Program-made: the position numbers and the translations under genes | Shown: positions 1-9,092 of the stretch, in pieces | Numbering within the stretch: the stretch's first letter is position 1 | How the letters are laid out: every line of letters starts with the position of its first letter | From: Streptomyces sp. L2 | GTDB lineage: Bacteria > Actinomycetota > Actinomycetes > Streptomycetales > Streptomycetaceae | Length of the DNA stretch: 64,000 nucleotides | Direction: 5' to 3' | Assembly (NCBI RefSeq): GCF_004124325.1 | Contig: NZ_QBDT01000002.1 | Coordinates: 230,965-294,964, forward strand | The notes under the pieces: generated by a model | Databases searched by the model: none | Seen by the model: the letters and a program-made list of their open reading frames with translations, nothing else | Told to the model about the DNA's origin: nothing

Positions 1-193
1 TCAGATAGGTCCAGCCCAGAGCGGATACGCCGAGTATCGCCAGAGACAGCGAGTACAGCAGTGCCTTGCGCAGCGTGCCACGTCCGCGCGGCCGCACCGG
101 ACGGCCGCCACGGGAGGAGGGTCGGCGAGGCGGCTCAGCCGTGTGCTGTCGCGGGCGGCGCGGGGACGTGGCCTGGTTGCCCGTGGCGGTCAT
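1..193 (-). CDS. N-terminal fragment of a membrane-anchored protein, possibly LytR-CpsA-Psr family (runs off the left edge)
   Basis: Reading leftwards from ATG at 193 gives 64 codons with no stop before the window edge. The protein begins with a cytoplasmic Pro/Arg/Ser/Gly-rich stretch of about 43 residues. A hydrophobic segment (ALLYSLSLAILGVSALGW) follows after Arg-Lys. This basic disordered tail plus a single signal anchor is the usual start of LCP proteins, which transfer glycopolymers to peptidoglycan. A glycosyltransferase operon next door would suit that role. The catalytic domain is outside the window, so the family is an inference from architecture and context only; another type II membrane protein is equally possible. 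Confidence 0.5.
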   Translation of the reverse strand, partial: MTATGNQATSPRRPRQHTAEPPRRPSSRGGRPVRPRGRGTLRKALLYSLSLAILGVSALGWTYL

Positions 194-597
194 CCGAGCA
201 CCCGCAGGCATACCGGGCTCCCGTGAAATGAAGCCGCAAGAGTTAACCACCGCAGCGGGCTGGAGCCCCGGGGCCTGCTGATCGTGGCGATCGCGGTCAT
301 CCTGCTTTTCGGGGTCATCCTCATTTTCGGATCGGTGGAACTGCCCAGGTCATTTAGACGCTGATCGGACCTGTGGGGACCTCAAACAGCGGGACCAGGG
401 TCATGAAGGACGCCGATACCGTACAGCAGTTGCCGCCAAGTCCGGCCGGACGACGCGCTCGCCTTATACAACGCGTCATCCGTATATCTGATGAGCGGGA
501 GCTTTTTTCCGGGTGTCCGGGTGAAGACGCGCTGCTGCCGGGGCAATGGTGGATTCCGTGGACGCCGCCCCGCGGTTCGGTCCGGCCGGAATGCGCA
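194..597. other. Intergenic region with no convincing gene
   Basis: Frames here overlap without coding bias. A short plus-strand hydrophobic reading (GTG near 286 to a stop near 363, containing VILLFGVILIFGS) has no clear ribosome binding site, and I do not call it. The region probably holds the promoter of the leftward membrane-protein gene. Confidence 0.4.
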
Positions 598-2838
598 TCA
601 TGTGCCGGCCGTGACGCGATTACCGGAGCCGACGGAGAGGACATCCGGCACATGCGATTCATCGGTGGGGCGCAGAATCCTGTCCCGCCGCGGACGGACC
701 AAGGACAGCGGAATGACGGCGGCGGCCGCCACCCCGGCACCCAGCAGTGGTGTGCTGCCGATCCAGCCGCCCGCCCCGGCGGCGGCGGCGCCTGCCACAG
801 CGCCGACGTATCCGAATACCAAGCGGCGGCGCGCTGTCATCGGGGTGATGACGGTCTTGCGGCCGGTACGTCCGGTCCATGAGTTGCCCGTGATGAACGG
901 CATGCCCTTGCGGCGCGCCAGCCAGAAGCCCGTCCGGACGGTCGGACACCACACGACGCCGCTGTAACTCTGGCGTGGAAGGGAGCCCGGGCTTTCGTCC
1001 TTCCTCGCGCGTAGGCGCACCCAGCGCTTGGCATTGACGTTCACCAGCCAGGCGCCATCGCCCCGGCGCTGCCGGACCTTGGCATGCAGTCCGCATCGGA
1101 TCGCGAGGCACTGAAGTGTCTCCGCCTCGGCGCGATCCTCGCGTACGAGAGCGAACCCATGACCCCCGCGCCGGGTGCCGCAACCGTCGACCAGCGCGTC
1201 GAGAAGCACGAGGCACTCGGCCTGCGGCCACCGGAAGACGACGTCGTACGTCAGCGTTCCGGCGGGTACGACCGAGGCGAGCCATTGGGCGACGGCGCCA
1301 TTGATGACGAATTCGGTCCGCCCGTGATCGTCGGGGTGCGGCGAGGCGCCGCCGGATCCGTCGCCACGCAGCTCGCACCATGCCGCGCCCGCGGAGCGCA
1401 GCAGGTCCCGGATCGTCTGGCACGAGTCCGGGTCCGCTGTCCCGGGCCGGCTGATGACGGCTTCGTCGCCGTCGTACCAGCCCCCGGCGATGAACCAGCC
1501 GAGCAGGGCGGCCAGTTCCCTGCCATGCCCCTCGGCCCGCTGCGGCGCCCAGGGTGCCGCGATGGGGACCTTGCAGTCCTTGCCGACGTGCTTGGCGAAC
1601 CGCACATGCATGCCATGTTGCTCGGTCCACACCAGCACCCGGTGCCTCTCGGTCAGGCGCTGGCTGCTCGACAACTGCTCGACGGCGAGGAGCCGCTCGG
1701 TGACGTCGTACCGGAAGAACGTGGCCCGTTCCCAGCCGAGCGTGTCCGTTTCGGTGTCGTACGCGGCGATCAGGTCGCCGTCGTCCAACTCGCTGTGGGA
1801 GCGCCAGCCTTGCGGGGTGAGGGCCTGAGTTTCCTCATCCACGCAGGCGTAGTGCCGTCCGAGCAGCCATTCGCGGAACAATGATCTGGTATACAGATAT
1901 TTGTTGTAGAAGTTCAAAATGGTGTACGGCCAAAACCCGAGAAGTGCCTTCTTCCAGCCGACGACGCGCGATACCAAGTACATGGTCAGCACCGTATGGG
2001 CGAGGAACCAGTAGCCCATGTAATGGAACATGGAAAGATGCCGCCAAGTGATGAGGTTGTACAGCACGACCAGCAACCACCACCACAGCGTCACCAGGTC
2101 GAACACGGCGGTTCCCACGACGAGCACCGACCGCCAGTTGAGCATCAGGCGCCGGTAGCGGGCGACGTTCTGGAAGTAGCCGGCCGCCCAGCGGGGCATC
2201 TGCGCCTTGTACTCCTTCCACGTCGCCGGGTCGATGGTGAGAGTCAGGGCCTTGTCCGTGTACCAGGTCTTGTACCCGTGCTCGTGGAGCTTCCAGGTGA
2301 TGTCCATGTCGGCGCTGATCAGGCCGTTGGGGAAACCGCCGACGGCTCGTACGACCTCGGTGCGGAAGGCGTACGAGGCGCCGGTGAGGACTTGGATGCG
2401 GCCTACCCGGCGCTGACTGAGCCGCCACCACTGACTGCCGAGGCTGTAGGCGAATCGCCGTGCTTCGATGAAGAAACCGGTGTCCTGGAGGGGCAGGATC
2501 GACGAGCAGGTGGCGTCGTAGCCCCTTTCCAGGTCCGCCACCATCAGGCTGATGCAGTCCGGCTCGGGGCGGGAGTCACCGTCGAAACCGACGATCACAT
2601 CCGCCGTGATGTGCGGCAGGGCGGCGTTCTGGTTGGCCGCCTTGTCCTTGAACGTCGTCTCCAGCACGAGCGTCGACCCCGCCAGACGGGCGACGTCAGC
2701 GGTGCGGTCCGTGCACGAGTCGGCTACGACGATGAGCTGGGCGATGGGGTAGGGCTGGTCCAGGACGGCCCGGACCAGCTCCCCGATCGTCGCTTCTTCA
2801 TTGTGCGCGGGAATGAGGACGGCGACCGTCAGGGTCAT
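598..2838 (-). CDS. Processive family 2 glycosyltransferase (polysaccharide synthase) interrupted by an intein
   Basis: The precursor has 746 residues. Removing the intein (residues 332-652) leaves a 425-residue enzyme. The N-terminal GT-A domain shows VAVLIPAHNEE (about 5-15), the DGD nucleotide-binding motif (about 86-88), ADMDI with the acceptor Asp (about 176-180) and QMPRW (213-217), the Q-x-x-R-W-like motif of processive inverting synthases. Several membrane helices follow (about 237-315). The C-extein holds further hydrophobic segments (FGYVGAVAGAAAAG onward) and a basic tail. The start codon overlaps the stop of the 38-residue gene upstream, and a nucleotide-sugar dehydrogenase lies before that, so the three probably form one operon. 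The likely role is making a uronic-acid-containing extracellular polysaccharide; the actual sugar is not readable from sequence. Confidence 0.85.
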   Translation of the reverse strand: MTLTVAVLIPAHNEEATIGELVRAVLDQPYPIAQLIVVADSCTDRTADVARLAGSTLVLETTFKDKAANQNAALPHITADVIVGFDGDSRPEPDCISLMVADLERGYDATCSSILPLQDTGFFIEARRFAYSLGSQWWRLSQRRVGRIQVLTGASYAFRTEVVRAVGGFPNGLISADMDITWKLHEHGYKTWYTDKALTLTIDPATWKEYKAQMPRWAAGYFQNVARYRRLMLNWRSVLVVGTAVFDLVTLWWWLLVVLYNLITWRHLSMFHYMGYWFLAHTVLTMYLVSRVVGWKKALLGFWPYTILNFYNKYLYTRSLFREWLLGRHYACVDEETQALTPQGWRSHSELDDGDLIAAYDTETDTLGWERATFFRYDVTERLLAVEQLSSSQRLTERHRVLVWTEQHGMHVRFAKHVGKDCKVPIAAPWAPQRAEGHGRELAALLGWFIAGGWYDGDEAVISRPGTADPDSCQTIRDLLRSAGAAWCELRGDGSGGASPHPDDHGRTEFVINGAVAQWLASVVPAGTLTYDVVFRWPQAECLVLLDALVDGCGTRRGGHGFALVREDRAEAETLQCLAIRCGLHAKVRQRRGDGAWLVNVNAKRWVRLRARKDESPGSLPRQSYSGVVWCPTVRTGFWLARRKGMPFITGNSWTGRTGRKTVITPMTARRRLVFGYVGAVAGAAAAGAGGWIGSTPLLGAGVAAAAVIPLSLVRPRRDRILRPTDESHVPDVLSVGSGNRVTAGT
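883..1845 (-). other. Intein (321 aa) in the glycosyltransferase, with a degenerate LAGLIDADG endonuclease domain
   Basis: Cys332 of the precursor is the first intein residue (block A, CVDEETQALTPQGW). Block B is T396-x-x-H399. Block F reads SGVVWCPTVRTGFWLARRKG, and the end is FITGN followed by Ser653 as the +1 nucleophile. The penultimate residue is Gly, not His; this TGN ending is known from functional phage and actinobacterial inteins, so splicing may be intact. The middle carries the two dodecapeptide-like motifs LLGWFIAGG (445-453) and LLDALVDGCG (545-554). The position that normally carries the catalytic acid is Gly452 in the first and Cys553 in the second. I infer the homing endonuclease is dead. 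The splice would join HYA to SWTGR, just after the membrane helices. Confidence 0.9.
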
Positions 2839-2951
2839 CCCTGGCCTCTGGTGAAGAAGTAGCGCAGCACGACCCCCACGGCGCTGATCACCGCGGCGGC
2901 GAACGTCAATACCATTGCGCCCAGGCCTGTGTGGGCCAGCCCGTTGTACAT
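2835..2951 (-). CDS. LAHTG mini-membrane protein, 38 aa, translationally coupled to the glycosyltransferase
   Basis: ATG at 2951 follows a clear GGAGAG site, and the stop overlaps the glycosyltransferase start (ATGA). The product begins MYNGLAHTG, continues with one hydrophobic helix (GAMVLTFAAAVISAVGVVL) and ends RYFFTRGQG. Short N-terminus, LAXTG pentapeptide, helix and basic tail match the layout of a class E sortase sorting signal, but without any secreted domain or signal peptide. A similar 52-residue protein starting MYDNG and carrying LAVTG precedes the second glycosyltransferase at 11.3 kb. Family precedent for LAXTG is the Streptomyces SrtE substrates; a role in anchoring or regulating the polysaccharide machinery is my inference. 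Confidence 0.75.
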   Translation of the reverse strand: MYNGLAHTGLGAMVLTFAAAVISAVGVVLRYFFTRGQG

Positions 2952-2975
2952 GCTCTCTCCTAATTGGTCCGGCTC

Positions 2976-4217
2976 TCAGAGCCGTTCGATGTGCGGTGCA
3001 TCCGGCATGACACCCCGCGTGTCCAGCACGTACGGGGCCTCCGCGGCGATCTGGGCGAGGTCGAACTCTTGGTGCGCGGTGAGCAGCACGACCGCGTCAT
3101 ACGTCTGGTACGGCAGGGGGGCGAGGGGGCCGCGGACCGTACCGGTGGCATGCGGGTCCATGGTGTCGACCTGAGCGCCTTTCTGCTTCAGCTCCGTGAC
3201 CACCTCGACTGCGGGGGACTGGCGGGAGTCGGCGACGCCGGGTTTGTACGCGAGTCCCAGCGCCAGGACGCGGGAATCCTTGAGCGCCTTGCCGTGCCGG
3301 ATGTTCAGGGCGTTCTGGAGACGGGCGACCACGTAGCTGGGTTGTGCCTCGTTGATGTCCTGAGCCAGCTCGACCAGCCGGAACGGCTCTCCGTACTTCG
3401 TCCTGACGTGATGGCTCAGGAACACCGGGTCCACCGGCAGGCAGTGCCCGCCGACCCCGGGGCCGGGCGTGAACTTCGTGAACCCGAAGGGCTTGGAACC
3501 GGCCAGGTCAAGGGTGCGCCAGACGTCGACACCCAGCGTATGAGCTACCCGGGAGAACTCGTTGACCAGGGCGATGTTGACATGGCGGAAGGTGTTCTCG
3601 AACACCTTGGCGAGCTCTGCCTCTTCGAGGCTGTCCGCCGGCACCACGTTCTGCGTGATGCCGGCGTAGAACTCTCGCACCCGCTCGCGGCATTCCTCGG
3701 TCAGCCCGGAAACGATCTTCGGGGTGTTGGCGAACGTCCACTCCTCGTTGCCCGGATCGATGCGCTCCGGGCTGAACCCGAGGTGGAAGCCGACTCCTGC
3801 CCGCAGCCGGGAGCGGACTTCGAGGAGAGGCAGCACGATCTGGCGCGTGGTTCCGGGATGCGTGGTGGATTCCAGAATGACCGTGCAGCCCCGGTGCACA
3901 TACCGCGCCAGCATTTCCGCGGCCAACCGGACGGCGGTCAGGTCCGGCAGCCGTTCTTTGAGCGGTGTCGGCACGGCGATGACAGCGACGTCGAAGCCGG
4001 CCAGGCGCTCCTCGTCGCCGGTCGGCCGATAGCGTCCGGTCTTCAGGGCCGTTTGGAGGGCCTTGTCGGGAACATCCTCGATGTACGAGGTGCCGGAGCG
4101 CAGTTGACTGCAGCGCTGCTCGTCGAGTTCGAGACCGATCACATCGTGCCCGGCCTCAACGGCAGCCATGGCCAGGGGCAGACCGACATAGCCCTGTCCC
4201 ATGACAACGATCTTCAT
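2976..4217 (-). CDS. Nucleotide-sugar dehydrogenase, probably UDP-N-acetylhexosamine 6-dehydrogenase type
   Basis: The 413-residue protein starts MKIVVMGQGYVGLPLA, an N-terminal Rossmann fold with the GxGxxG motif. It has FSPERIDPGN (the WbpA/WecC/TviB-type signature rather than the UDP-glucose dehydrogenase form) and the active-site cysteine in GVGGHCLPVDP. The C-terminal UDP-binding domain follows (ALGLAYKPGVADSRQSPA). I chose ATG 4217, preceded by GAAGGGAA; an upstream in-frame ATG at 4262 lacks such a site. The enzyme would make a UDP-uronic acid in the cytoplasm for the glycosyltransferase, whose gene follows after the mini-protein gene. The family call is firm; the exact hexosamine substrate is inferred. 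Confidence 0.88.
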   Translation of the reverse strand: MKIVVMGQGYVGLPLAMAAVEAGHDVIGLELDEQRCSQLRSGTSYIEDVPDKALQTALKTGRYRPTGDEERLAGFDVAVIAVPTPLKERLPDLTAVRLAAEMLARYVHRGCTVILESTTHPGTTRQIVLPLLEVRSRLRAGVGFHLGFSPERIDPGNEEWTFANTPKIVSGLTEECRERVREFYAGITQNVVPADSLEEAELAKVFENTFRHVNIALVNEFSRVAHTLGVDVWRTLDLAGSKPFGFTKFTPGPGVGGHCLPVDPVFLSHHVRTKYGEPFRLVELAQDINEAQPSYVVARLQNALNIRHGKALKDSRVLALGLAYKPGVADSRQSPAVEVVTELKQKGAQVDTMDPHATGTVRGPLAPLPYQTYDAVVLLTAHQEFDLAQIAAEAPYVLDTRGVMPDAPHIERL

Positions 4218-4721
4218 TGGTTTCCCTTCAGGGATACGTACCGGTGTGGCCGCGGGCCGCACCGCGATGCCGGCGGGGGCCCTGGCACGGCCGTCTCACA
4301 TGGGGCTGGAGGGCCTGGGCATCGTCCTGCGTCGACCGGGACCCCGTCTCGGGACAAACACTGGTCCCCCGGACACATCAGCCGCTCCAAGCGTCCTTCA
4401 CTCGTCCCGACGGGGCCCCGCGGTGCGGGGATGCCGCACGTCCTGCTGTTCGCTGACAGGGTGAATCACCGGTTCCCAACCGCGGGCCACGCGGTTCCTC
4501 CGAGGTGGGCCGGTCGGTCGGCGGCAGGGAGGCTGTAGGGAGGACATCGCTACTCCTTGGTCTGAGGAAGGTGCCGTCACCCGCGATGGGTCCGCGCCTC
4601 AGCCCGGCAGCGTGTCGGCGCTCATATCAAGAGAGAGCGCAACAGGGAACGTATGATGATACGTCACTCGATTGGCGCAGGCGATACACTCTGTCGGCCC
4701 AGCCCGACTTGGCAGATGACG
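4218..4721. other. Upstream region of the polysaccharide operon, no gene seen
   Basis: About 500 bp without a credible reading frame on either strand. It should contain the promoter of the leftward dehydrogenase-glycosyltransferase operon. I could not identify a specific operator or riboswitch. Confidence 0.4.
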
Positions 4722-4949
4722 CTACTGCCCGACCAGCGAGATGCGGGGCGGCCACAGCACATTGCGAGCCAAGAGGAGTGCGTGCCCCAGATGTTCGGCG
4801 CAGACGGGGAGCGGAAAATCGATGTGCCGGGCAACGACGAACCGGGCGGGCTTCAGGCACGTCATGACCTCGCGGCTGCTGCCGAATGGTCCATGGCAGC
4901 GGTCTGACATCGGGGCTTCGGCGGATGTGCACGTGGGAATTCCGTTCAT
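4722..4949 (-). CDS. Small cysteine-containing hypothetical protein (75 aa)
   Basis: The frame starting MNGIPTCTSAEAPMSDRCHG has four cysteines and two His-x-x-His or Cys-x-x-His-like spacings (VCAEHLGHALLLARNV). This resembles the small zinc-ribbon-like proteins common in Streptomyces accessory DNA. The ribosome binding site (GAAAGAAG) is weak and the gene is isolated, so it may be a chance frame. No function can be assigned. Confidence 0.35.
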   Translation of the reverse strand: MNGIPTCTSAEAPMSDRCHGPFGSSREVMTCLKPARFVVARHIDFPLPVCAEHLGHALLLARNVLWPPRISLVGQ

Positions 4950-5472
4950 CAGAGCTTCTTTCGCCACGGCCGCTTTGATGGTGGAAGCGGCCACAGGCGC
5001 ATCCTGGCCGTCGCTACGGTGTGTTAAGCCCCTGCCGCAGAGTGAGGCATGTGTTCGTGCAACTCACGTTGACAACTGGCGGCGGGGTAATTTCGTGCCG
5101 GTATGCAATGCCCCAAGCGCCAACTTACCAGCCGCTCCCGAATACAGGCCGACATTCGGAACTCCTCATTGTGTGCCCGGCAATCACCCATTCGCGGCGG
5201 ACCTCGATCGGGGGGCGCATCCATTCCATGACGACCCCCCTGTTCCGGGTGAGTGAAAACCCTATGGAACGCCTCTCGGATGCCTTCTTCCCGGCGTTTC
5301 TGCTGGTAGGAGCGCCGTCCAAGCAGCCCGGCCACGCCGGCGTCACCACCGGTACGCCCCGACTCGAAGCGTGGCTTCCCTGCCGGACACATAATGTTCG
5401 CGCCTCGGTTTTCATTGCATCGGCTTTCCACCCTCTAGCCTGATCGTCGATTCCGCCTATTTCGGAGACGAC
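4950..5472. other. Non-coding or decayed stretch
   Basis: About 520 bp with lower GC than its surroundings and only short overlapping frames. I see no conserved domain, hairpin or repeat. Confidence 0.35.
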
Positions 5473-5889
5473 ATGACCACTTGGCTGCGATCGTTCAGTT
5501 CCTCGATCCTCGCCCTCTGTGAGCCGATCCCTTTGTCCGTGCCCTCTCCCATGAGCCAGCAAGAGGCTGCCTGGGTGCGCTCGCATGCCTGGACACCCGT
5601 GCTGCGCCGCATTGAGGAAGCACATCCCAGCGGCTTTCACCGGTGGTGCACGTGCGAACGAGGTCGTTGCCACCCATGCCGCGCGGGCTACCACGATCAG
5701 TGCCCCGGCACGAGGGGTCCCGTCCTGGACGACCGCCTCGGTACAGTGACCGACCGCGCCGGCGTCATGATCGCTGCTGTCCGGTCTGTCCCCGGTCAGA
5801 GGCCATGCCGATGGGTCTGTTCGTGCACACACCAGCGCACGCACCGCGCTGCCCCGCAGGTCGTCCGGGTCCCGGTCGCAGCCGTCTGA
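5473..5889 (+). CDS. DUF6248-like small protein
   Basis: A 138-residue protein with the core MSQQEAAWVRSHAWTPVLRR followed by FHRWCTCERGRCHPCRAGYH. That is a cluster of four Cys and two His in a CxC-x4-CxxC-like arrangement, matching the Streptomyces DUF6248 family as I know it. A zinc site is likely. A second in-frame ATG at 5548 matches where many homologues begin, so the first 25 residues may not be translated. It stands alone and its function is unknown. Confidence 0.65.
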   Translation: MTTWLRSFSSSILALCEPIPLSVPSPMSQQEAAWVRSHAWTPVLRRIEEAHPSGFHRWCTCERGRCHPCRAGYHDQCPGTRGPVLDDRLGTVTDRAGVMIAAVRSVPGQRPCRWVCSCTHQRTHRAAPQVVRVPVAAV

Positions 5890-6368
5890 CAGCGGCACAG
5901 CCGTGGTACGCCGTCGGGCGCCTGGCAGGACTTTCGTTTTGTGGACTGTTGCCTGTCATGGTTTTCGTTGGCCGACTGGACTCCGGTGATCATCGCATTA
6001 CATGGTGGACGTGAGCGGCATCGTGTGGGCTGCGCAGGCCGTGCACCGCTCGTCAAACGGGGGAAGGAGAAGCAGCGGCCGCTCATGACCGAAGCAACTG
6101 AGCCGGGCCCGAGAAGACTGCCTTTCAGACAGAGGGCGGCCGTCTTCTCTGGGGGGGGCGCACCCACGCGTCCTGTCGTCCGGCCGCATCACGACTGCCT
6201 CTTGTTCATATGCGCCGTTCGCCGGCGCGGCAGACCTGGCGTCGGCGTTGCGGTCATCGTCTTGTCTTGCCAGGGGCTCCACCCTCCGGGAGGCTGCCGC
6301 ACGCTGGCTTATGCGGGCGCCCTTCCCGGTCCCAGAGGTGCACAGCTCTCAGCCAAGAAATTGATGTC
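5890..6368. other. Intergenic region, no gene supported
   Basis: About 480 bp in which all frames look like noise. It includes an eight-G run near 6152. The promoter of the gene at 6369 presumably lies here. Confidence 0.35.
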
Positions 6369-6896
6369 ATGAAACCCGACCACGACTACGCGATGTACGT
6401 GGCACAGACACCCGTGATGAACGCCGCCTGGGCGTTCGCCGTTGCTTATTGGATCGACCGGGACATGCGGGCGGCATGGCGGGTGACGCATCCGACACTG
6501 CGACGCTGCTGGACACAGGCCTGGTTATCGCCGCTCCTCGCACACGGACGGGTGGACGGCCACCCCGAAGCCGTGGTCGAGGCGTTCGCCGAGGACGAGG
6601 TGCGGCACGAATTCTGGGAGCCGTTCGCTCATGCGCAGGTCAGCCGCAGCACTCCCCTGGCCCTGGACCGGGAGGCATGGGGCATGCAGGCGAATCCAGA
6701 CTTGGTGGCGCCCTACATGATGCTCGTCAGGCTGGTGTCGACTGCGCCCACCGGCGCTGGGCGCTCGGACGAACCATGCTCCTCGGTGCCCCTGTTGATG
6801 CAGTACGACGCGGGTCCTGGATGGCGGCTGCTCAACTTCGCCAGCGAGCGGATGCCGGTACCGGGGTGGCGGCCCCCACGGTTCGGCGAAGTCTGA
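6369..6896 (+). CDS. Hypothetical protein, possibly NTF2-like (175 aa)
   Basis: Starts MKPDHDYAMYVAQTPVMNAAW. It contains AWRVTHPTLRRCWTQAWL and ends WRLLNFASERMPVPGWRPP, a pattern seen in actinomycete proteins with an alpha+beta NTF2-like core. A TTA codon encodes the Leu in QAWLSPL, making translation potentially bldA-dependent. No catalytic motif is visible and no gene partner is obvious. The upstream extension of this frame has no good ribosome binding site and was trimmed. Confidence 0.6.
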   Translation: MKPDHDYAMYVAQTPVMNAAWAFAVAYWIDRDMRAAWRVTHPTLRRCWTQAWLSPLLAHGRVDGHPEAVVEAFAEDEVRHEFWEPFAHAQVSRSTPLALDREAWGMQANPDLVAPYMMLVRLVSTAPTGAGRSDEPCSSVPLLMQYDAGPGWRLLNFASERMPVPGWRPPRFGEV

Positions 6897-7128
6897 CGCT
6901 GCCACCGCGACGCACACGCAGCTTCGTCTGTGACGTTCCGGCGGAGAACATCTGGTGAGCGCATGGCCTGCGGCCGGGTACGGCCCGGACTTGACAGAAC
7001 TCGACGCGCGCTCAATCTAGAAGTGGCGTCGGCTTTCGTAGTGTCTGACACCGCAGCCATCAGAGGCGGAGGTCTTTGCGGTATCCGCGGCGCGCGAGGC
7101 TTCGAGGGGAATGAAGGGGCTGTATCCC

Positions 7129-8601
7129 ATGGCCAGAAAAGCGTACAACTCCCTGAGGATATTCTTCGCGGCTTCAGTCGCTCTGTTGTTATCGCTGCAG
7201 TTCGTAGGCGATGCCAGTCCTGCGACGGTCACGGTGACCAACGGCGTCCAGTTCACCGACACCGGTGGCAAGGTGGTGCACGCGCACGACGGAAGCATGA
7301 TCAAAGTGGGTGGGTACTATTATTGGTTCGGCGAAAATCCGTATCCGAACAACCACTTTCGATACATCTCTGTGTATCGCTCAGCAGACTTGCACGCCTG
7401 GGAATTTCGTCACAATGTACTCACCGAGGCATCCGCTCCCGAACTGCATGCGGCCGATGCCTCCCTCTGGCGCCCCAAGGTGCTCTATAACGCCCGGACC
7501 AAGCAATACGTGATGTGGATGCGCAAGGGGTCCAAGCCGGACGCCAACGAAGCCCAGAAGGGCAGAGTAGCGATTGCCGTGTCGCGCACAGTGGACGGGG
7601 ACTATGCCTATCGGGGCAGTTTCCGTCCGTTGGGGATTAAGTCGTACGACATGACCGCATTCCGCGATGATGACGGTAAGGCCTATCTGATCTCGACCAC
7701 CCATGACCAGACGGACCTCACCATCTTCCGGCTGACTCCCGACTACCTCAGGGTGGCCGGGAAAGTGGCTACCCTGCCCGGCGTCAAACGGGAGGGAACG
7801 GCGATGTTCAAGCGCAACGGTGTCTATTTTCTGGTCGCCTCCGGCGTGACCGGCTGGTTCCCCAACCAGGCCAAGTACACGACAGCGACCAGCATCGCCG
7901 GCCCTTGGAGCGCGATGGCCGACTACGGTGACAGCATCGCCTACGGCTCGCAGTCTTCCTCCGTCCTGCAGGTCCAGGGCAGCACCACCACCTCGTACCT
8001 TTACCTGGGAGACCGTCATGCGAGGACCTGGGGACCTAGCCTGAGCGCTTCCGAGTACGTCTGGCTGCCGTTGCGGTTCCCCTCCCGCAGGTCGATCTCC
8101 CTGCGCTGGTATCCGTGGGTCTCCATCGACACCTCGACCGGTGTGGTGCGCGGCATCGGCGGGGGGCATGCGTACAACGTGCTGCGGGTCCGGCACAGCA
8201 ACATGTGTCTCAGCGTGCCGGGGGCGTCCAATGACAATGGCACATGGGTGAAGCAACAGACTTGCGGCACCGCTGCCGATCCGAACCAGCACTGGCAGCT
8301 TCTGCGGGTAGCGCCCGACTACTACCGTCTCATCGTCCGGCACAGCCACAAGTGTCTTACCGCGCCGTGGCGGTCCACCGCGGATGGGCTGCCGGCCGCC
8401 CAGCAGACGTGTGGCACCGGAACGAACCAGCAGTGGCGGTTCACCCGGGTCGCCGGCGGCTACTTCGAGCTGTCCTCCCGACGCAGCGGCAAGTGCCTGA
8501 CCATAGCCGGTGCCTCGATGACGAATGGGGCGCGAGCCGTCCAGGCAACCTGTGAGCGCAGTGCCAACCAGCAGTGGCGCGTGGCAGGCGCCCCCTACTG
8601 A
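7129..8601 (+). CDS. Secreted GH43-type glycoside hydrolase with C-terminal ricin B (CBM13) domain
   Basis: 490 residues. A signal peptide (about 1-33, MARKAYNSLR then FFAASVALLLSLQF) precedes a five-bladed beta-propeller catalytic domain. Its motifs NGVQFTDTGGKVVHAHDGS, GYYYWFGENPY, RPKVLYNARTKQYVMWM and SYDMTAFRDDDG resemble the exo-beta-1,3-galactanase branch of GH43. The last about 130 residues form a beta-trefoil lectin with three QxW repeats (QHWQLL, QQWRF, QQWRV). I chose ATG 7129 behind AAGGGG rather than ATG 7111. A TTA codon lies in the signal peptide. A close paralogue sits at 24.8-26.3 kb and a broken one at 56.7 kb. It probably degrades plant arabinogalactan side chains. Confidence 0.8.
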   Translation: MARKAYNSLRIFFAASVALLLSLQFVGDASPATVTVTNGVQFTDTGGKVVHAHDGSMIKVGGYYYWFGENPYPNNHFRYISVYRSADLHAWEFRHNVLTEASAPELHAADASLWRPKVLYNARTKQYVMWMRKGSKPDANEAQKGRVAIAVSRTVDGDYAYRGSFRPLGIKSYDMTAFRDDDGKAYLISTTHDQTDLTIFRLTPDYLRVAGKVATLPGVKREGTAMFKRNGVYFLVASGVTGWFPNQAKYTTATSIAGPWSAMADYGDSIAYGSQSSSVLQVQGSTTTSYLYLGDRHARTWGPSLSASEYVWLPLRFPSRRSISLRWYPWVSIDTSTGVVRGIGGGHAYNVLRVRHSNMCLSVPGASNDNGTWVKQQTCGTAADPNQHWQLLRVAPDYYRLIVRHSHKCLTAPWRSTADGLPAAQQTCGTGTNQQWRFTRVAGGYFELSSRRSGKCLTIAGASMTNGARAVQATCERSANQQWRVAGAPY

Positions 8602-9092
8602 CTCCATCGAGACCGAACTCCCCAGCCGTTCTCCACCATGGCGCCCTTGTGCTCGACCGCGAGTTCAAGGCCCCTTGAGCTCAGGCGTCGCCGGCCCCCT
8701 GGTGAGCGGGACGTGGCGGCGCCGCGTCCCCTTGATCGCCGAGCGCCCGCCTGATCGGACGGGACGTGTGAACCCTGGATATCGGGTGGCCGGCAGATGT
8801 GGCATGTCTCCACATGGTGAAGTTCGCACGAGGGGGCGAGACTTGGCCCCGCAGATCAGGACCGCATTTCCGTGGAGACGTGACCCTAGGCTGCGCTTAA
8901 GAGTCGTTGGAATGCCATGCGCTTGGGCGAGGCCGTGTCACCTCCAGTTCAACCGGCAGATGCCAACCTGACCCGCACTACTACGACGATGGCCCGGCGG
9001 CGTCTGCCATCACGGGCTGATCCAAAACATTCGGGGCCAGCCCGGTGCGTCCGAAGGCGGCATGACGCGAGCACGGCAACAGAGAAGGAAAG
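8602..9092. other. Intergenic region, nothing recognised
   Basis: About 490 bp between the GH43 gene and the metzincin gene. No frame has coding character. The metzincin ribosome binding site (GAAGGAAAG) is at the right end. Confidence 0.4.

Noticed and set aside
883..888. Loss of the penultimate His as proof that the intein cannot splice
   Set aside because: Gly-Asn endings occur in working inteins of this type, so absence of His alone does not imply inactivity.
2964..4538. 524-codon plus-strand frame opposite the nucleotide-sugar dehydrogenase
   Set aside because: Typical high-GC antisense frame; the minus-strand protein has a complete family signature.
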